Origin: Buttiauxella gaviniae ATCC 51604
GTDB taxonomy: Bacteria; Pseudomonadota; Gammaproteobacteria; Enterobacterales; Enterobacteriaceae
Assembly (NCBI RefSeq): GCF_001654835.1
Contig: NZ_LXEP01000044.1
Coordinates: 1 to 64,000 of the forward strand
Direction of reading: 5' to 3'
DNA: 64,000 bases
Below the pieces are notes generated by a model. The model did no database searches. It was not told the origin of the DNA and saw only the letters and a list, made by a program, of their open reading frames with translations. Each line of letters begins with the position of its first letter. The first letter of the stretch is position 1. A program made the translations under genes and the position numbers. Shown piece by piece: positions 25,832 through 35,120 of this stretch.

Positions 25832-26909
25832 GCCGCTGCGCGTACTGGTTGTGGGCTGCGGGAATATGGGGGCTGCCCACAGCCTTGCGTATCAGCAACT
25901 TGACGAGTTTACCCTTTGCGGGCTGGTGGCCCGTGGGGATTCAAAAACCCGCCTCAAAGCACAACTCGCGGCAGATATTCCACTGTTCGACGATCTCAAA
26001 CGGGCGATTAGCGAAACGCACGCCGATGCGGTGTGCATCGCCACCTGGCCTGATTCGCACGAAGCGCTGGCACTGACCGCACTCGCCGCAGGCTGCCATG
26101 TGTTTCTCGAAAAACCGCTCGCCACCACGGTGAGCGGGGCGAAACGGGTGGTTGCCACGGCGCATCTGGCGGGTAAAAAACTGGTGGTCGGGTACATTTT
26201 GCGCCACCACCCGGTTTGGCGGCAGTTTATTGCGTTATCGCACGGGCTGGGCAAGCCGCTGGTGATGCGCATGAACCTCAACCAGCAAAGTAGCGGTAGC
26301 GCCTGGCACACCCACAAAATGCTGATGCAGTCGCTTTCACCCATTGTGGATTGTGGTGTGCATTATCTGGATGCGATGTGCCAGATGGTGCAAGCCAGCC
26401 CGCTGTCGGTGAGTGCGATTGGCGTGCGCTTAAGCGACGAAATCGCCCCCGAACAGTTTAATTACGGCCAGCTACAGGTGCGTTTTGAAGAGGGCTCCAT
26501 TGGCTGGTACGAAGCGGGATGGGGGCCGATGATGAGCCAGACGGCATTCTTTATTAAAGATGTGATTGGCCCGCAAGGTTCTGTTTCTATTGTCGCCCGC
26601 GAAGCCGCTGGTGAAGGGCAATCCGCCAATGTTGAAGCGCACACGCGCACCGAATCACTGCGTATCCATCATGGCGAATTAAACGCCCAGGGCGAGTTTG
26701 TCCACCAGGATGAATGGCTGACAGCAAGCGATGAGCCGGATCATTTTGCTTTGTGCCAACGCGAACAGCAGTTTTTTGCACGTGCCATTCTTGAGGAAAG
26801 TGATTTGTCACAGCATTTGCAGCAGGCGGTCGAAAGCCTGGCTGTGGTGCTGGCGGCAGACCGGGCCGTTCGCGAGCAGCGCACGGTTTTAATTAAGGAG
26901 ATGTTGTAA
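25821..26909 (+). CDS. Gfo/Idh/MocA-family oxidoreductase (first)
   Basis: A 362-residue NAD(P)-dependent oxidoreductase from ATG 25821. It has an N-terminal Rossmann motif (VVGCGNMGAAHSLAY), the catalytic-loop Lys in VFLEKPLATT (EKP motif) and the substrate-domain His in IVDCGVHYLDAM. The family oxidises or reduces sugars, cyclitols and keto-glycosides. The frame is open 16 codons upstream, but those overlap the transporter gene and do not match the family. It overlaps both neighbours, showing tight translational coupling. Confidence 0.9.
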   Translation: MANKPLRVLVVGCGNMGAAHSLAYQQLDEFTLCGLVARGDSKTRLKAQLAADIPLFDDLKRAISETHADAVCIATWPDSHEALALTALAAGCHVFLEKPLATTVSGAKRVVATAHLAGKKLVVGYILRHHPVWRQFIALSHGLGKPLVMRMNLNQQSSGSAWHTHKMLMQSLSPIVDCGVHYLDAMCQMVQASPLSVSAIGVRLSDEIAPEQFNYGQLQVRFEEGSIGWYEAGWGPMMSQTAFFIKDVIGPQGSVSIVAREAAGEGQSANVEAHTRTESLRIHHGELNAQGEFVHQDEWLTASDEPDHFALCQREQQFFARAILEESDLSQHLQQAVESLAVVLAADRAVREQRTVLIKEML

Positions 26910-27967
26910 TGAAAACCCTGAAAGGGCCGTCCATATTTCTCTCACAGTTTATTTCCGACCAGCCACCGTTTAATTCGCTCGAAACAATAGCCGCATGGGC
27001 TGCGGGTCTGGGCTATAAAGCGGTGCAAATCCCCACGCACTTGCCGCATATTTTTGACCTCGCCAGAGCCGCTGAAAACCTGGAATACTGCGCTGAAATT
27101 CGCAATCTGCTGGCAAATGTTGGGCTGGAAATCAGCGAGCTTTCAACGCATTTGCAGGGGCAACTGGTAGCGGTGCACCCGGCATATGACGCCGCGTTTG
27201 CCGGGTTTGCGCCGCCGGAACTGGCACACGATGCCGTTGCGCGTCAGCAGTGGGCGGTTGATAGTCTGAAACAAGCCGCTCGTGCCTCGCAAAATCTCGG
27301 GCTAAAGGCACACGCCACGTTTTCTGGCGCACTGGCCTGGCCTTATTTTTACCCCTGGCCGCCACGCAATGAGCAACTGTTGGATGAAGCGTTTCATGAA
27401 CTCGCTTCGCGCTGGAAGCCGATTCTGGACTGTTTTGACGAAGCAGGTATTGACGTTTGTTTTGAGCTGCATCCCGGCGAAGATCTGCATGATGGCGTCA
27501 CATTCGAGCGTTTTCTGGCGCTGGTTGATAACCACCCGCGCTGCAATATTCTCTACGATCCAAGCCATATGCTGCTGCAACACATGGACTACCTCGGTTT
27601 TATCGACCATTACCATGCACGAATCAAAGCCTTTCACGTCAAAGATGCTGAGTTTTTACCGTCGGCAAAAAGTGGTGTTTACGCGGGTTACCAGCCGTGG
27701 ATTGAACGCCCGGGGCGTTTTCGTTCCCTCGGCGACGGGCAGGTTAATTTCAACGGGATCTTCAGCAAACTGGCGCAATACGACTACAGCGGATGGGCTA
27801 CGCTTGAATGGGAGTGTTGCCTGAAAGCAGGTGATGCGGGCGCGCGCGAAGGGGCCAAATTTATCGCTGAGCATATCATTCCGGTTGCCGAATATGCCTT
27901 TGACGACTTTGCGCATCATGACAGCGAGAGATCCGCGGTGCGTCGCATGCTCGGGCTGGAGGAGTAA
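26909..27967 (+). CDS. Sugar phosphate isomerase/epimerase (xylose isomerase-like TIM barrel)
   Basis: This 352-residue protein is of the AP-endonuclease-2/xylose-isomerase-like barrel type. Metal ligands are probably in VCFELHPGED (Glu), NILYDPSHM (Asp/His), AFHVKDAEF (His) and TLEWECC (Glu). It resembles the class that includes E. coli YcjR and keto-sugar epimerases or lyases. ATG overlaps the upstream TAA by one base. Lying between two Gfo/Idh genes, it probably acts on the keto-sugar they produce or consume. Confidence 0.88.
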   Translation: MKTLKGPSIFLSQFISDQPPFNSLETIAAWAAGLGYKAVQIPTHLPHIFDLARAAENLEYCAEIRNLLANVGLEISELSTHLQGQLVAVHPAYDAAFAGFAPPELAHDAVARQQWAVDSLKQAARASQNLGLKAHATFSGALAWPYFYPWPPRNEQLLDEAFHELASRWKPILDCFDEAGIDVCFELHPGEDLHDGVTFERFLALVDNHPRCNILYDPSHMLLQHMDYLGFIDHYHARIKAFHVKDAEFLPSAKSGVYAGYQPWIERPGRFRSLGDGQVNFNGIFSKLAQYDYSGWATLEWECCLKAGDAGAREGAKFIAEHIIPVAEYAFDDFAHHDSERSAVRRMLGLEE

Positions 27968-27969
27968 AC

Positions 27970-29085
27970 ATAAAACGTATTCGGTTAGGTATGGTCGGTG
28001 GCGGCGAAGGCTCGTTTATTGGCGGCGTGCACCGTATCGCGGCACGTCTGGATGACCAGTTTGAACTGGTGGCAGGGGCGTTTTCGTCCTCACCGGAAGT
28101 GGCAAAACGCAGTGGGGAAGCACTGTTTATTGAAGCAGACCGTTGCTATGCCAGCTGGCAAGAGATGGCGCAAAGCGAGGCAGCACGCGCGGATGGCATT
28201 GAAGCGGTTTCGATAGTCACGCCCAACCATTTGCACGTTCCGGTGGCAAAAGTGTTTCTGGAACACGGTATTCACGTTATTTGCGACAAACCCATCGGTG
28301 TCACGCTTGCCGAGGCACAGGCCCTGGCGCAGGTCATTGACTCATCTGGCTGCCAGTTTATTCTGACCCATAACTACAGCGCGCTTCCGATGGTGCGCGA
28401 GGCCCGTGCGCGAATCGCTAACAGCGAAATCGGCGATATTCGCGCCATCGAAGTAGAGTATTTGCAGGACTGGCTGAACGACAGGCTGGAATTGACCGAC
28501 AACAAACAGGCGGGCTGGCGCGCAAACCCGGCCATGGCGGGAGCCGGAGCGATTGGTGATATCGGTACCCACGCCTGGCAACTCGCGGCATTTGTCAGCG
28601 GCATGGAACCTGATACCGTGCGCGGTGAGCTTTTGACGCGCATTCCGGGACGAGTGATGGACGACGAAGTGTACGCTGAAATGCGCTACGCCAACGGTGC
28701 GCGCGGGCGTTTGTGGGCAAGCCAGGTCGCACCCGGTTTTGAAAACGATCTGCGCCTGCGTATCGTTGGCAGCAGGGCGACTATCAGTTTCCGCCAGCAA
28801 CAACCTGAAATTCTGGAAATTCATCCACATCATGGCAATAGTTACACTGTCACGAGAAATGGTGTAAATAACCACGACTCCGTGCGCCATCAGTGCCGTA
28901 CCCCCGCCGGGCACCCGGAAGGGTATCTGGAAGGTTTCGCGCAAATCTACCGCGAAGCGGCGGTGAAAATTCGTGGCGGCGATGCCCCGTGGTTGCCGGG
29001 TATTGCCGAAGGGATTGCGGGGATGAAGTTCATCGAAACGGTGCGTGAGAGCAGCAAGCTCGGGGGTGAATGGCTGCCGTGGTGA
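27970..29085 (+). CDS. Gfo/Idh/MocA-family oxidoreductase (second), apparent ATA start
   Basis: A 371-residue protein if read from ATA 27970. The N-terminus then reads (M)KRIRLGMVGGGEGSFIGGVH, matching the family start and completing the first beta strand of the Rossmann fold. GGAGGAG lies a few bases before this ATA and no ATG or GTG occurs at the expected place. The first ATG (27991) would remove the strand. Further motifs are VICDKPIGVTLAEA (Lys of the DKP motif) and GDIGTHAWQLAAF (His). It pairs with the other oxidoreductase and the isomerase. The start is either a rare AUA initiation or a start-codon mutation. Confidence 0.85.
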   Translation: MKRIRLGMVGGGEGSFIGGVHRIAARLDDQFELVAGAFSSSPEVAKRSGEALFIEADRCYASWQEMAQSEAARADGIEAVSIVTPNHLHVPVAKVFLEHGIHVICDKPIGVTLAEAQALAQVIDSSGCQFILTHNYSALPMVREARARIANSEIGDIRAIEVEYLQDWLNDRLELTDNKQAGWRANPAMAGAGAIGDIGTHAWQLAAFVSGMEPDTVRGELLTRIPGRVMDDEVYAEMRYANGARGRLWASQVAPGFENDLRLRIVGSRATISFRQQQPEILEIHPHHGNSYTVTRNGVNNHDSVRHQCRTPAGHPEGYLEGFAQIYREAAVKIRGGDAPWLPGIAEGIAGMKFIETVRESSKLGGEWLPW

Positions 29086-29093
29086 TGACACTG

Positions 29094-29122
29094 GGGTGGA
29101 TGGCGCTCACGCTTATCCACCC
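29094..29122. repeat. REP-like hairpin after the oxidoreductase gene
   Basis: GGGTGGAT / ATCCACCC, eight pairs, encloses a 13-base loop. It sits nine bases after the stop and shares its stem sequence with the second hairpin at 36836-36863. It may attenuate transcription between the two halves of the locus. Confidence 0.55.
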
Positions 29123-29319
29123 TTCAAAACCCATTTATCTACCCGCATAGCGCGTCCTGCGCAAAAGTGAAATAAAAAATAACATTACGTGCACCGCGTC
29201 GAGAAATCGCGCAAAGGTTAGCCAGCTAAGTTGCCGTCTGGTTCGATTGTTAACTAGCTTTTTTATTGGTGCGTTTAAAACGCACTCCCTCAGGTTTGGT
29301 CTGAACAAAAGAGGAAATA

Positions 29320-30585
29320 ATGAAAAAGCTGACGTTAAGTCTTATTACCTTAGCGCTTGCGGGCGTTTCTAACGCTGCGTTTGCCGATACCCTGCGCATG
29401 GAATGCCCAATCTCTCCTGGCGGTAAGGAATACTGCAAATACGTCAAAGACCGTTTTGAAAAGCAGACCAGCAACAAGCTGGAGTTTATTGAGTTCCCGG
29501 CAGCTTCTGACGAAAAGCTGGCTCTGCTACAACAACTGTTTGCCGCCAAAGATGAGAAAGCCGTGGACTTGTTCCAGTCAGACACCATTTGGGTGGGGCT
29601 GCTCGATAAGCAAACGCTCGATTTAACCGATGCAGTCAGCGATATGAAAGGTGATTTCTTCCCCGGCCCGTGGGCGAATGACACGGTGAACGGCAAAGTG
29701 AAAGCGGTGCCTGCGTACCTCGATACTGGCGTGTTGTATTACCGCAAAGACCTGCTGGAAAAATACAACGAACAGCCACCAAAAACCTGGGAAGACCTGA
29801 CGCGCATCGCGACCAAAATTCAGGACGAAGAGCGCAAAGCGGGGCACAAAAACTTCTGGGGGATGATCTTCCAGGGCAAGTCGTATGAAGGGCTGACTTG
29901 TAACGCGTTGGAGTGGATTGACTCTTACGGCGGCGGCACCTTTATCGACGAAAAAGGGAACGTGACCGTTAATAATCCGAAAGCGGCGGCAGCACTGGAT
30001 ATGGTCGCAGGCTGGATTGGCAAAATCACGCCGAAAGGGGCGTTAGGCTACAAAGAGGAAGAGTCGCGAGCGGTATTCCAGAACGGCGATGCGCTGTTTA
30101 TGCGCAACTGGCCATATGCATATCTGCTCTCGCAGGGCGCGGATAGCCCGCTGAAAGGCAAAGTGGGCGTGGCTCCGCTTCCTGCCGGGCCGGACGGGAA
30201 GTCTGCCAACGCTCTGGGCGGCTGGCAATGGTCGGTTAACGCCAATACCAAAAACAAAGATGCGGCCATTGCGCTGCTAAAAATCCTCACCGATGCAGAT
30301 TCGCAGAAAATGCAGCTGAAATATCTCGGCTTTGCACCGACGCGATCGGCCCTGTATGAAGACAAAGCCGTGCTGGAAGCCGCACCGCATCTGACGATGT
30401 TTAAAGATATCTTTGCCAACGCTGTACCTCGCCCGGCAACGGCAACCAAAAGCCAGTATCCGCGCGTTTCTAACGCCATCTTTAACGTGACCTTCAAAGT
30501 GCTCAACGGTAGCAGCGACGGCAAAACAGCGGTCGCCGATCTGCAAAAACGTCTGGAGCGCGTCAAAGGTAAGGACTGGCATTAA
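29320..30585 (+). CDS. Carbohydrate ABC transporter substrate-binding protein (family 1)
   Basis: The 421-residue precursor has a signal peptide (MKKLTLSLITLALAGVSNAA, cleavage after AFA). The mature part is the MalE/ThuE-like fold (YRKDLLEKYNEQPPKTWEDL; GDALFMRNWPYAYLLSQ; ALGGWQWSVN). It captures an oligosaccharide or glucoside in the periplasm. GAGGAAATA precedes the ATG. The 234-base gap upstream allows a separate promoter. It starts the series binding protein, two permeases, ATPase, two GH13 enzymes. The closest named parallel is PalE-type proteins of isomaltulose clusters (inference). Confidence 0.92.
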   Translation: MKKLTLSLITLALAGVSNAAFADTLRMECPISPGGKEYCKYVKDRFEKQTSNKLEFIEFPAASDEKLALLQQLFAAKDEKAVDLFQSDTIWVGLLDKQTLDLTDAVSDMKGDFFPGPWANDTVNGKVKAVPAYLDTGVLYYRKDLLEKYNEQPPKTWEDLTRIATKIQDEERKAGHKNFWGMIFQGKSYEGLTCNALEWIDSYGGGTFIDEKGNVTVNNPKAAAALDMVAGWIGKITPKGALGYKEEESRAVFQNGDALFMRNWPYAYLLSQGADSPLKGKVGVAPLPAGPDGKSANALGGWQWSVNANTKNKDAAIALLKILTDADSQKMQLKYLGFAPTRSALYEDKAVLEAAPHLTMFKDIFANAVPRPATATKSQYPRVSNAIFNVTFKVLNGSSDGKTAVADLQKRLERVKGKDWH

Positions 30586-31503
30586 TTGGCGCATACAGGC
30601 TATCAACAACGGCGTCGCCGTATCGCGTGGATACTGGTGGCGCCAGCGCTGTTACTTCTGGCACTGGCGGCGGGATGGCCGCTGGTGCGTACCTTCTTTT
30701 TCAGCTTCACCAACGCGATGCTCGACAACCCATCGGAGTACCAGATGGTGGGGCTGGCAAACTATTACGCGACACATGACGGCGACACCAGCGGCGTGTT
30801 GGTTGACTCGTTGTGGTGGCAGGCTGTCGGCAACACTTTGTGGTTTACCGTGGTATCTGTTGGCATCGAGCTATTTCTCGGGATGTTGCTCGCGCTGCTA
30901 ATGAACCAGAAATTTCGCGGGCAGGGCTTAGTGCGCACCGCGATTCTGGTGCCGTGGGCGATTCCGACCATTGTGAGCGCCAAAATGTGGGGCTGGATGT
31001 TCCACGACCAGTACGGCGTAGTGAACGATTTACTGGCGAAAATATTTGGCTATCAGGCGCATCTTGCGTGGATTGCCGAACCTTCGCTGTCGATGTGGGC
31101 GGTGGTGATTGCCGATGTCTGGAAAACCACGCCGTTTATGGCGCTGATGTTACTGGCAGCGCTGCAACTTATCCCAACCGATCTCTACGAGGCCGCTCGC
31201 GTAGACGGTGCCAGCCCGTGGCAAAGGTTCAAGCGCATCACACTGCCGTTGATTATGCCGGCGATGATTGTGGCGCTGATTTTCCGTGTGATGGACGCAA
31301 TGCGCATCTTCGATTTGATCTTCGTGCTGACCTCTAACAGCGAAGCGACGATGTCCGTCTCTGGTTACGCCCGCGAGCAGATTATCTCTTATCAGGATAT
31401 GGGGATGGGTTCGGCGGCGTCCGTGCTGGTGTTTATGATGGTGGCAGGCATTGCCGCCTGTTTCATCCGCGTCTCGCGCTTAAATGAGAAGGAGAAGCGG
31501 TGA
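30586..31503 (+). CDS. Sugar ABC transporter permease 1 (MalF/UgpA type), TTG start
   Basis: A 305-residue permease with six membrane segments and the EAA loop (EAARVDGASPWQRFKRITLP) that docks on the ATPase. Translation begins at TTG 30586, directly after the TAA of the binding-protein gene, with AAGGA ten bases upstream; no ATG is available before the first membrane segment. Works with the second permease as a heterodimer. Confidence 0.92.
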   Translation: MAHTGYQQRRRRIAWILVAPALLLLALAAGWPLVRTFFFSFTNAMLDNPSEYQMVGLANYYATHDGDTSGVLVDSLWWQAVGNTLWFTVVSVGIELFLGMLLALLMNQKFRGQGLVRTAILVPWAIPTIVSAKMWGWMFHDQYGVVNDLLAKIFGYQAHLAWIAEPSLSMWAVVIADVWKTTPFMALMLLAALQLIPTDLYEAARVDGASPWQRFKRITLPLIMPAMIVALIFRVMDAMRIFDLIFVLTSNSEATMSVSGYAREQIISYQDMGMGSAASVLVFMMVAGIAACFIRVSRLNEKEKR

Positions 31504-32348
31504 TGAAAACCACTCGTCGGCAGCGCAATTTTGCCCACAAACTGGTGATTTACGCCGGGGCGACTTTTGCGGTGCTGTTTTGCGTGTTCCCGTTTTACTA
31601 CGCGATTATCACCTCACTTCGCACCGGGCAGGAACTGTTCCTTCCTGCCTATTTACCCAGCGGCTGGCACTGGCAAAACTACGTCACCGCGCTGATGGAT
31701 AACGGCATCGCCCGCAGCCTGCTGAACTCGGTACTGGTGGCGACGATAACCGTCGGCATCTGCCTGCTGGTGTCGATTACCGCCTCTTTTGCACTGGCAC
31801 GGGTGCCGTTCCGTGGGCGTAAATTCCTGCTGTTCACCATTCTGTGTGTTTCGATGTTCCCGCAGGTCGCGGTGCTGACGGGCATGTTTGAGCTGGTCCG
31901 TTTTCTCGGGCTTTATGATTCGCTCGGTGCGCTGGTGCTGTCGTACACCACGTTTTCGCTGCCGTTTACCGTCTGGGTGCTCACCACCTTTATGAAGTCG
32001 ATTCCTATTGAGCTGGAAGAAGCGGCGATTGTTGATGGCGCCAAAACCTGGACCATTATCCGTCGCGTGTTTGCGCCGATTCTCGCCCCCGCGCTGGTGA
32101 CCACCGGACTGCTGGCGTTTATCGGTGCGTGGAATGAGTTCATGTTCGCGCTGACATTTATTATTTCCGGCGACAAACGCACGGTGCCGGTCGCTATCAG
32201 TATGTTCAGCGGCGCGTCTACATTTGAGCTGCCGTGGGGCAGCATTATGGCGGCGTCAGTGGTGGTGACGCTGCCGATTATCGTGTTGGTACTTATCTTC
32301 CAGAAACGCATTGTCAGCGGGCTGACCAGCGGAGCGATTAAGGGATAA
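31503..32348 (+). CDS. Sugar ABC transporter permease 2 (MalG/UgpE type)
   Basis: A 281-residue permease with six membrane segments and the EAA motif (EEAAIVDGAKTWTIIRRVFA). ATG 31503 overlaps the upstream TGA (ATGA arrangement) with GGAG eight bases before; GTG 31500 is an alternative start one codon longer. Partner of the preceding permease. Confidence 0.92.
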   Translation: MKTTRRQRNFAHKLVIYAGATFAVLFCVFPFYYAIITSLRTGQELFLPAYLPSGWHWQNYVTALMDNGIARSLLNSVLVATITVGICLLVSITASFALARVPFRGRKFLLFTILCVSMFPQVAVLTGMFELVRFLGLYDSLGALVLSYTTFSLPFTVWVLTTFMKSIPIELEEAAIVDGAKTWTIIRRVFAPILAPALVTTGLLAFIGAWNEFMFALTFIISGDKRTVPVAISMFSGASTFELPWGSIMAASVVVTLPIIVLVLIFQKRIVSGLTSGAIKG

Positions 32349-32350
32349 CC

Positions 32351-33445
32351 ATGGCGCAACTCGTACTCGATAAAATTCAAAAACGTTACGGCACGGCATC
32401 TGAGGTGATTAAACCGCTCGATCTGGAAGTGAACAGCGGGGAATTTGTTGTGGTGGTTGGGCCGTCTGGTTGCGGGAAATCAACGCTGCTGCGTATGGTC
32501 GCAGGCCTTGAGGAAATCAGCGGCGGCGAGATGCGCATTGACGGGGTTTGCGTCAACGACGATTCTCCGTCTGAGCGCGGTATCGGCATGGTGTTCCAGT
32601 CCTACGCGCTCTATCCGCATATGACGGTGTACCAGAACATGGCGTTCGCGCTGGAAATGGCAAAGTTGCCACTCAAAACCATCGACGAAAAAGTGCGCGA
32701 AAGTGCGCGTATCTTGCAACTGGAGCATCTGCTCGACCGTCGGCCCAAAGATCTCTCCGGCGGCCAGCGCCAGCGCGTGGCTATCGGGCGGGCGATTGTG
32801 CGCGAACCGAGCCTGTTTTTGTTCGATGAACCGCTTTCAAACCTTGATGCTTCGCTGCGCGTGCAGATGCGTATGGAAATCGCGGCGCTGCATAAACGGA
32901 TTAATGCCACCATTTTGTACGTCACCCACGACCAGGTCGAAGCGATGACGCTTGCCGATCGCATCGTAGTGCTTAATCAGGGGCAAATTGAGCAGGTGGG
33001 AACACCACTGGAATTGTATGACCGCCCGGCAAACGTGTTTGTCGCGCAGTTTATCGGTTCACCAAAAATGAACCTGATCCCCGGCGTTTTGGTTTCTGGC
33101 AACGCCCAGCGCACCGATGTAATGCTGGAAAACCGCCAGCTTATTTCGCTGCCGGTTAACGGCGCGGGAGTGCCGGAGGGGCAGACGGTACAGCTTGGGA
33201 TTCGCCCGGAACATATCCAGCTAACCGAACTGGCACAGGCGGATATCGAAGGGGAAATTTTATTTGTTGAGCAGATGGGCAACGAGACTTTGCTCTACGT
33301 AAATAGCGGTTACGGTAGCGAACCGCTGGTGATGCGCCATACTTTCAGGCTTGAGATAAAAGCTGACCGACGCATTGGTCTGCGGCTGCCGCCTGAGAAT
33401 TGCTACTTGTTTAACAGCGACGGGCGGGCGTTTGTGCGAATTTAA
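32351..33445 (+). CDS. Sugar ABC transporter ATPase (MalK/UgpC/MsmX type)
   Basis: A 364-residue ATPase. It has Walker A GPSGCGKST, signature LSGGQRQRV, Walker B LFLFDEPLSNLD and the switch His in YVTHDQVEAM. The C-terminal 120 residues form the TOBE regulatory domain (IGSPKMNLIPG; LGIRPEHIQL). It follows the second permease by two bases and powers this importer. Such ATPases can serve several sugar importers. Confidence 0.94.
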   Translation: MAQLVLDKIQKRYGTASEVIKPLDLEVNSGEFVVVVGPSGCGKSTLLRMVAGLEEISGGEMRIDGVCVNDDSPSERGIGMVFQSYALYPHMTVYQNMAFALEMAKLPLKTIDEKVRESARILQLEHLLDRRPKDLSGGQRQRVAIGRAIVREPSLFLFDEPLSNLDASLRVQMRMEIAALHKRINATILYVTHDQVEAMTLADRIVVLNQGQIEQVGTPLELYDRPANVFVAQFIGSPKMNLIPGVLVSGNAQRTDVMLENRQLISLPVNGAGVPEGQTVQLGIRPEHIQLTELAQADIEGEILFVEQMGNETLLYVNSGYGSEPLVMRHTFRLEIKADRRIGLRLPPENCYLFNSDGRAFVRI

Positions 33446-33446
33446 G

Positions 33447-35117
33447 GTGAATGGATCGACTAAACAAGGAGAAATCAGTGGAAAAAAATGGTGGCACAAT
33501 GCGGTGGTGTACCAAATCTATCCGCGTAGTTTTATGGACAGCAATGGCGATGGTATCGGTGACATTAACGGCATCATCAGTAAACTCGACTACCTGCAAC
33601 AGCTCGGCATCAACCTGATTTGGCTCTCACCCGTTTACCGCTCGCCGATGGATGACAACGGCTACGACATTTCCGACTACGAGGATATAGCTGCCGAATT
33701 TGGCTCCATGGCGGAGATGGAAACCCTTATTGCCCAGGCGAAACAGCGCGATATACACATCCTGATGGATTTAGTCGTCAACCACACCTCTGATGAACAC
33801 CCCTGGTTTATCGAAGCACTGAAATCGAAAGATAACCCGTATCGTGACTTTTATATCTGGCGTCAAGCTGCGCCAGACGGCGGCCCGCCGAACGATTTCC
33901 GCTCGTACTTTGGCGGCAGCGGCTGGAAGTTTGACCCGGCCAGTGGCGAATATTATCTGCACCAGTTCTCAAAACGCCAGCCGGATCTTAACTGGGACAA
34001 CCCGCGCGTTCACGATGAAGTCCACGCCATGATGAACCGCTGGCTGGATAAAGGCATCGGCGGTTTCCGTATGGACGTTATCGACCTGATTGGTAAAGAA
34101 GTGGACGCACAGATTATGGCGAACGGCAAAAATCTGCACATGTTGATCCGCCAGATGAACCGCGCCACCTTTGGTAAAGGGGATTACGTGACGGTCGGTG
34201 AAGCCTGGAGCGCCACGCCTGAAGACGCGCTGCTGTATAGCGGTGCTGAGCGCGAAGAACTCTCTATGGTTTTCCAGTTCGACCACATCAAACAGTTCTG
34301 GGATGAGCACGCCGGGAAATGGCGTAGCAAGCCGTTTGAACTGGCAAGTTTCAAAGCGGTGATTGAGAAGTGGCAAACCGCACTGTCGCACCAGGGCTGG
34401 AATTCCTTGTTCTGGAGCAACCACGATTTACCGCGTGCGGTGTCTAAATTTGGCGATGAAGGAGAGTTTCGTGAGCCGTCAGCCAAAATGCTCGCCACCG
34501 CACTGCACTGCCTGAAGGGCACGCCATATATCTATCAGGGTGAAGAGATCGGAATGACCAACGTGCGGTTCGGGAACATCGACGAATACCGTGACATTGA
34601 AAGCCTGAATCTTTATCACGAGCGGCTGGCGCAAGGCGTCAGCCATGAAGAGATGATGCTCGGCATTCATGCTAACGGGCGCGATAACGCCCGTACGCCG
34701 ATGCAGTGGGACGACAGCCCAAACGCAGGTTTTACCACAGGCAGTCCGTGGATTGCGGTGAACCCTAATTACCACGAGATCAACGTGGCCGCAGCGCTGG
34801 CCGAACCAGATTCAATATTGTGGCATTACCAGAAAATGGTAGCGCTGCGTAAACAGTACCCGGTTCTGGTCTACGGCGATTTCCAGCCTGTTTTGCGCGA
34901 ACACCCGCAGGTTTTTGCGTGGTTGAGAACGCTTGGTGATGAGCGGTTACTGGTGGTGAACAACTTTACCGCTGAGTACCTGACGCTCGACATTCCGCCT
35001 GAAATGCAGAACTGGCATGGCGAGTGTTTGATCAGCAACTATGCACCGCGCGACCAGCTTGCGGTGAGTCTCGAGCTACAACCTTATGAATCTTTTGCTT
35101 TATTAATCGGGAGGTAA
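33447..35117 (+). CDS. GH13 alpha-glucosidase, oligo-1,6-glucosidase type, with start/frame conflict
   Basis: A cytoplasmic alpha-glucosidase. The barrel begins KKWWHNAVVYQIYPRSF. Catalytic residues are the nucleophile Asp in GFRMDVIDLIGK, acid/base Glu in VGEAWS and the Asp of SNHDLPR; region V is QPDLN. Val after the nucleophile and QPDLN are hallmarks of alpha-1,6-preferring enzymes. The best start is GTG 33478, six bases after AAGGAG, but it is one base out of frame with the enzyme: the tract after GTGG has seven A where eight would join them. In-frame alternatives are GTG 33447 (used here, poor ribosome binding site) or ATC 33474. Slippage on the A-run, a mutation or a sequencing error may explain this. 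Confidence 0.85.
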   Translation: MNGSTKQGEISGKKWWHNAVVYQIYPRSFMDSNGDGIGDINGIISKLDYLQQLGINLIWLSPVYRSPMDDNGYDISDYEDIAAEFGSMAEMETLIAQAKQRDIHILMDLVVNHTSDEHPWFIEALKSKDNPYRDFYIWRQAAPDGGPPNDFRSYFGGSGWKFDPASGEYYLHQFSKRQPDLNWDNPRVHDEVHAMMNRWLDKGIGGFRMDVIDLIGKEVDAQIMANGKNLHMLIRQMNRATFGKGDYVTVGEAWSATPEDALLYSGAEREELSMVFQFDHIKQFWDEHAGKWRSKPFELASFKAVIEKWQTALSHQGWNSLFWSNHDLPRAVSKFGDEGEFREPSAKMLATALHCLKGTPYIYQGEEIGMTNVRFGNIDEYRDIESLNLYHERLAQGVSHEEMMLGIHANGRDNARTPMQWDDSPNAGFTTGSPWIAVNPNYHEINVAAALAEPDSILWHYQKMVALRKQYPVLVYGDFQPVLREHPQVFAWLRTLGDERLLVVNNFTAEYLTLDIPPEMQNWHGECLISNYAPRDQLAVSLELQPYESFALLIGR

Positions 35118-35120
35118 ACG

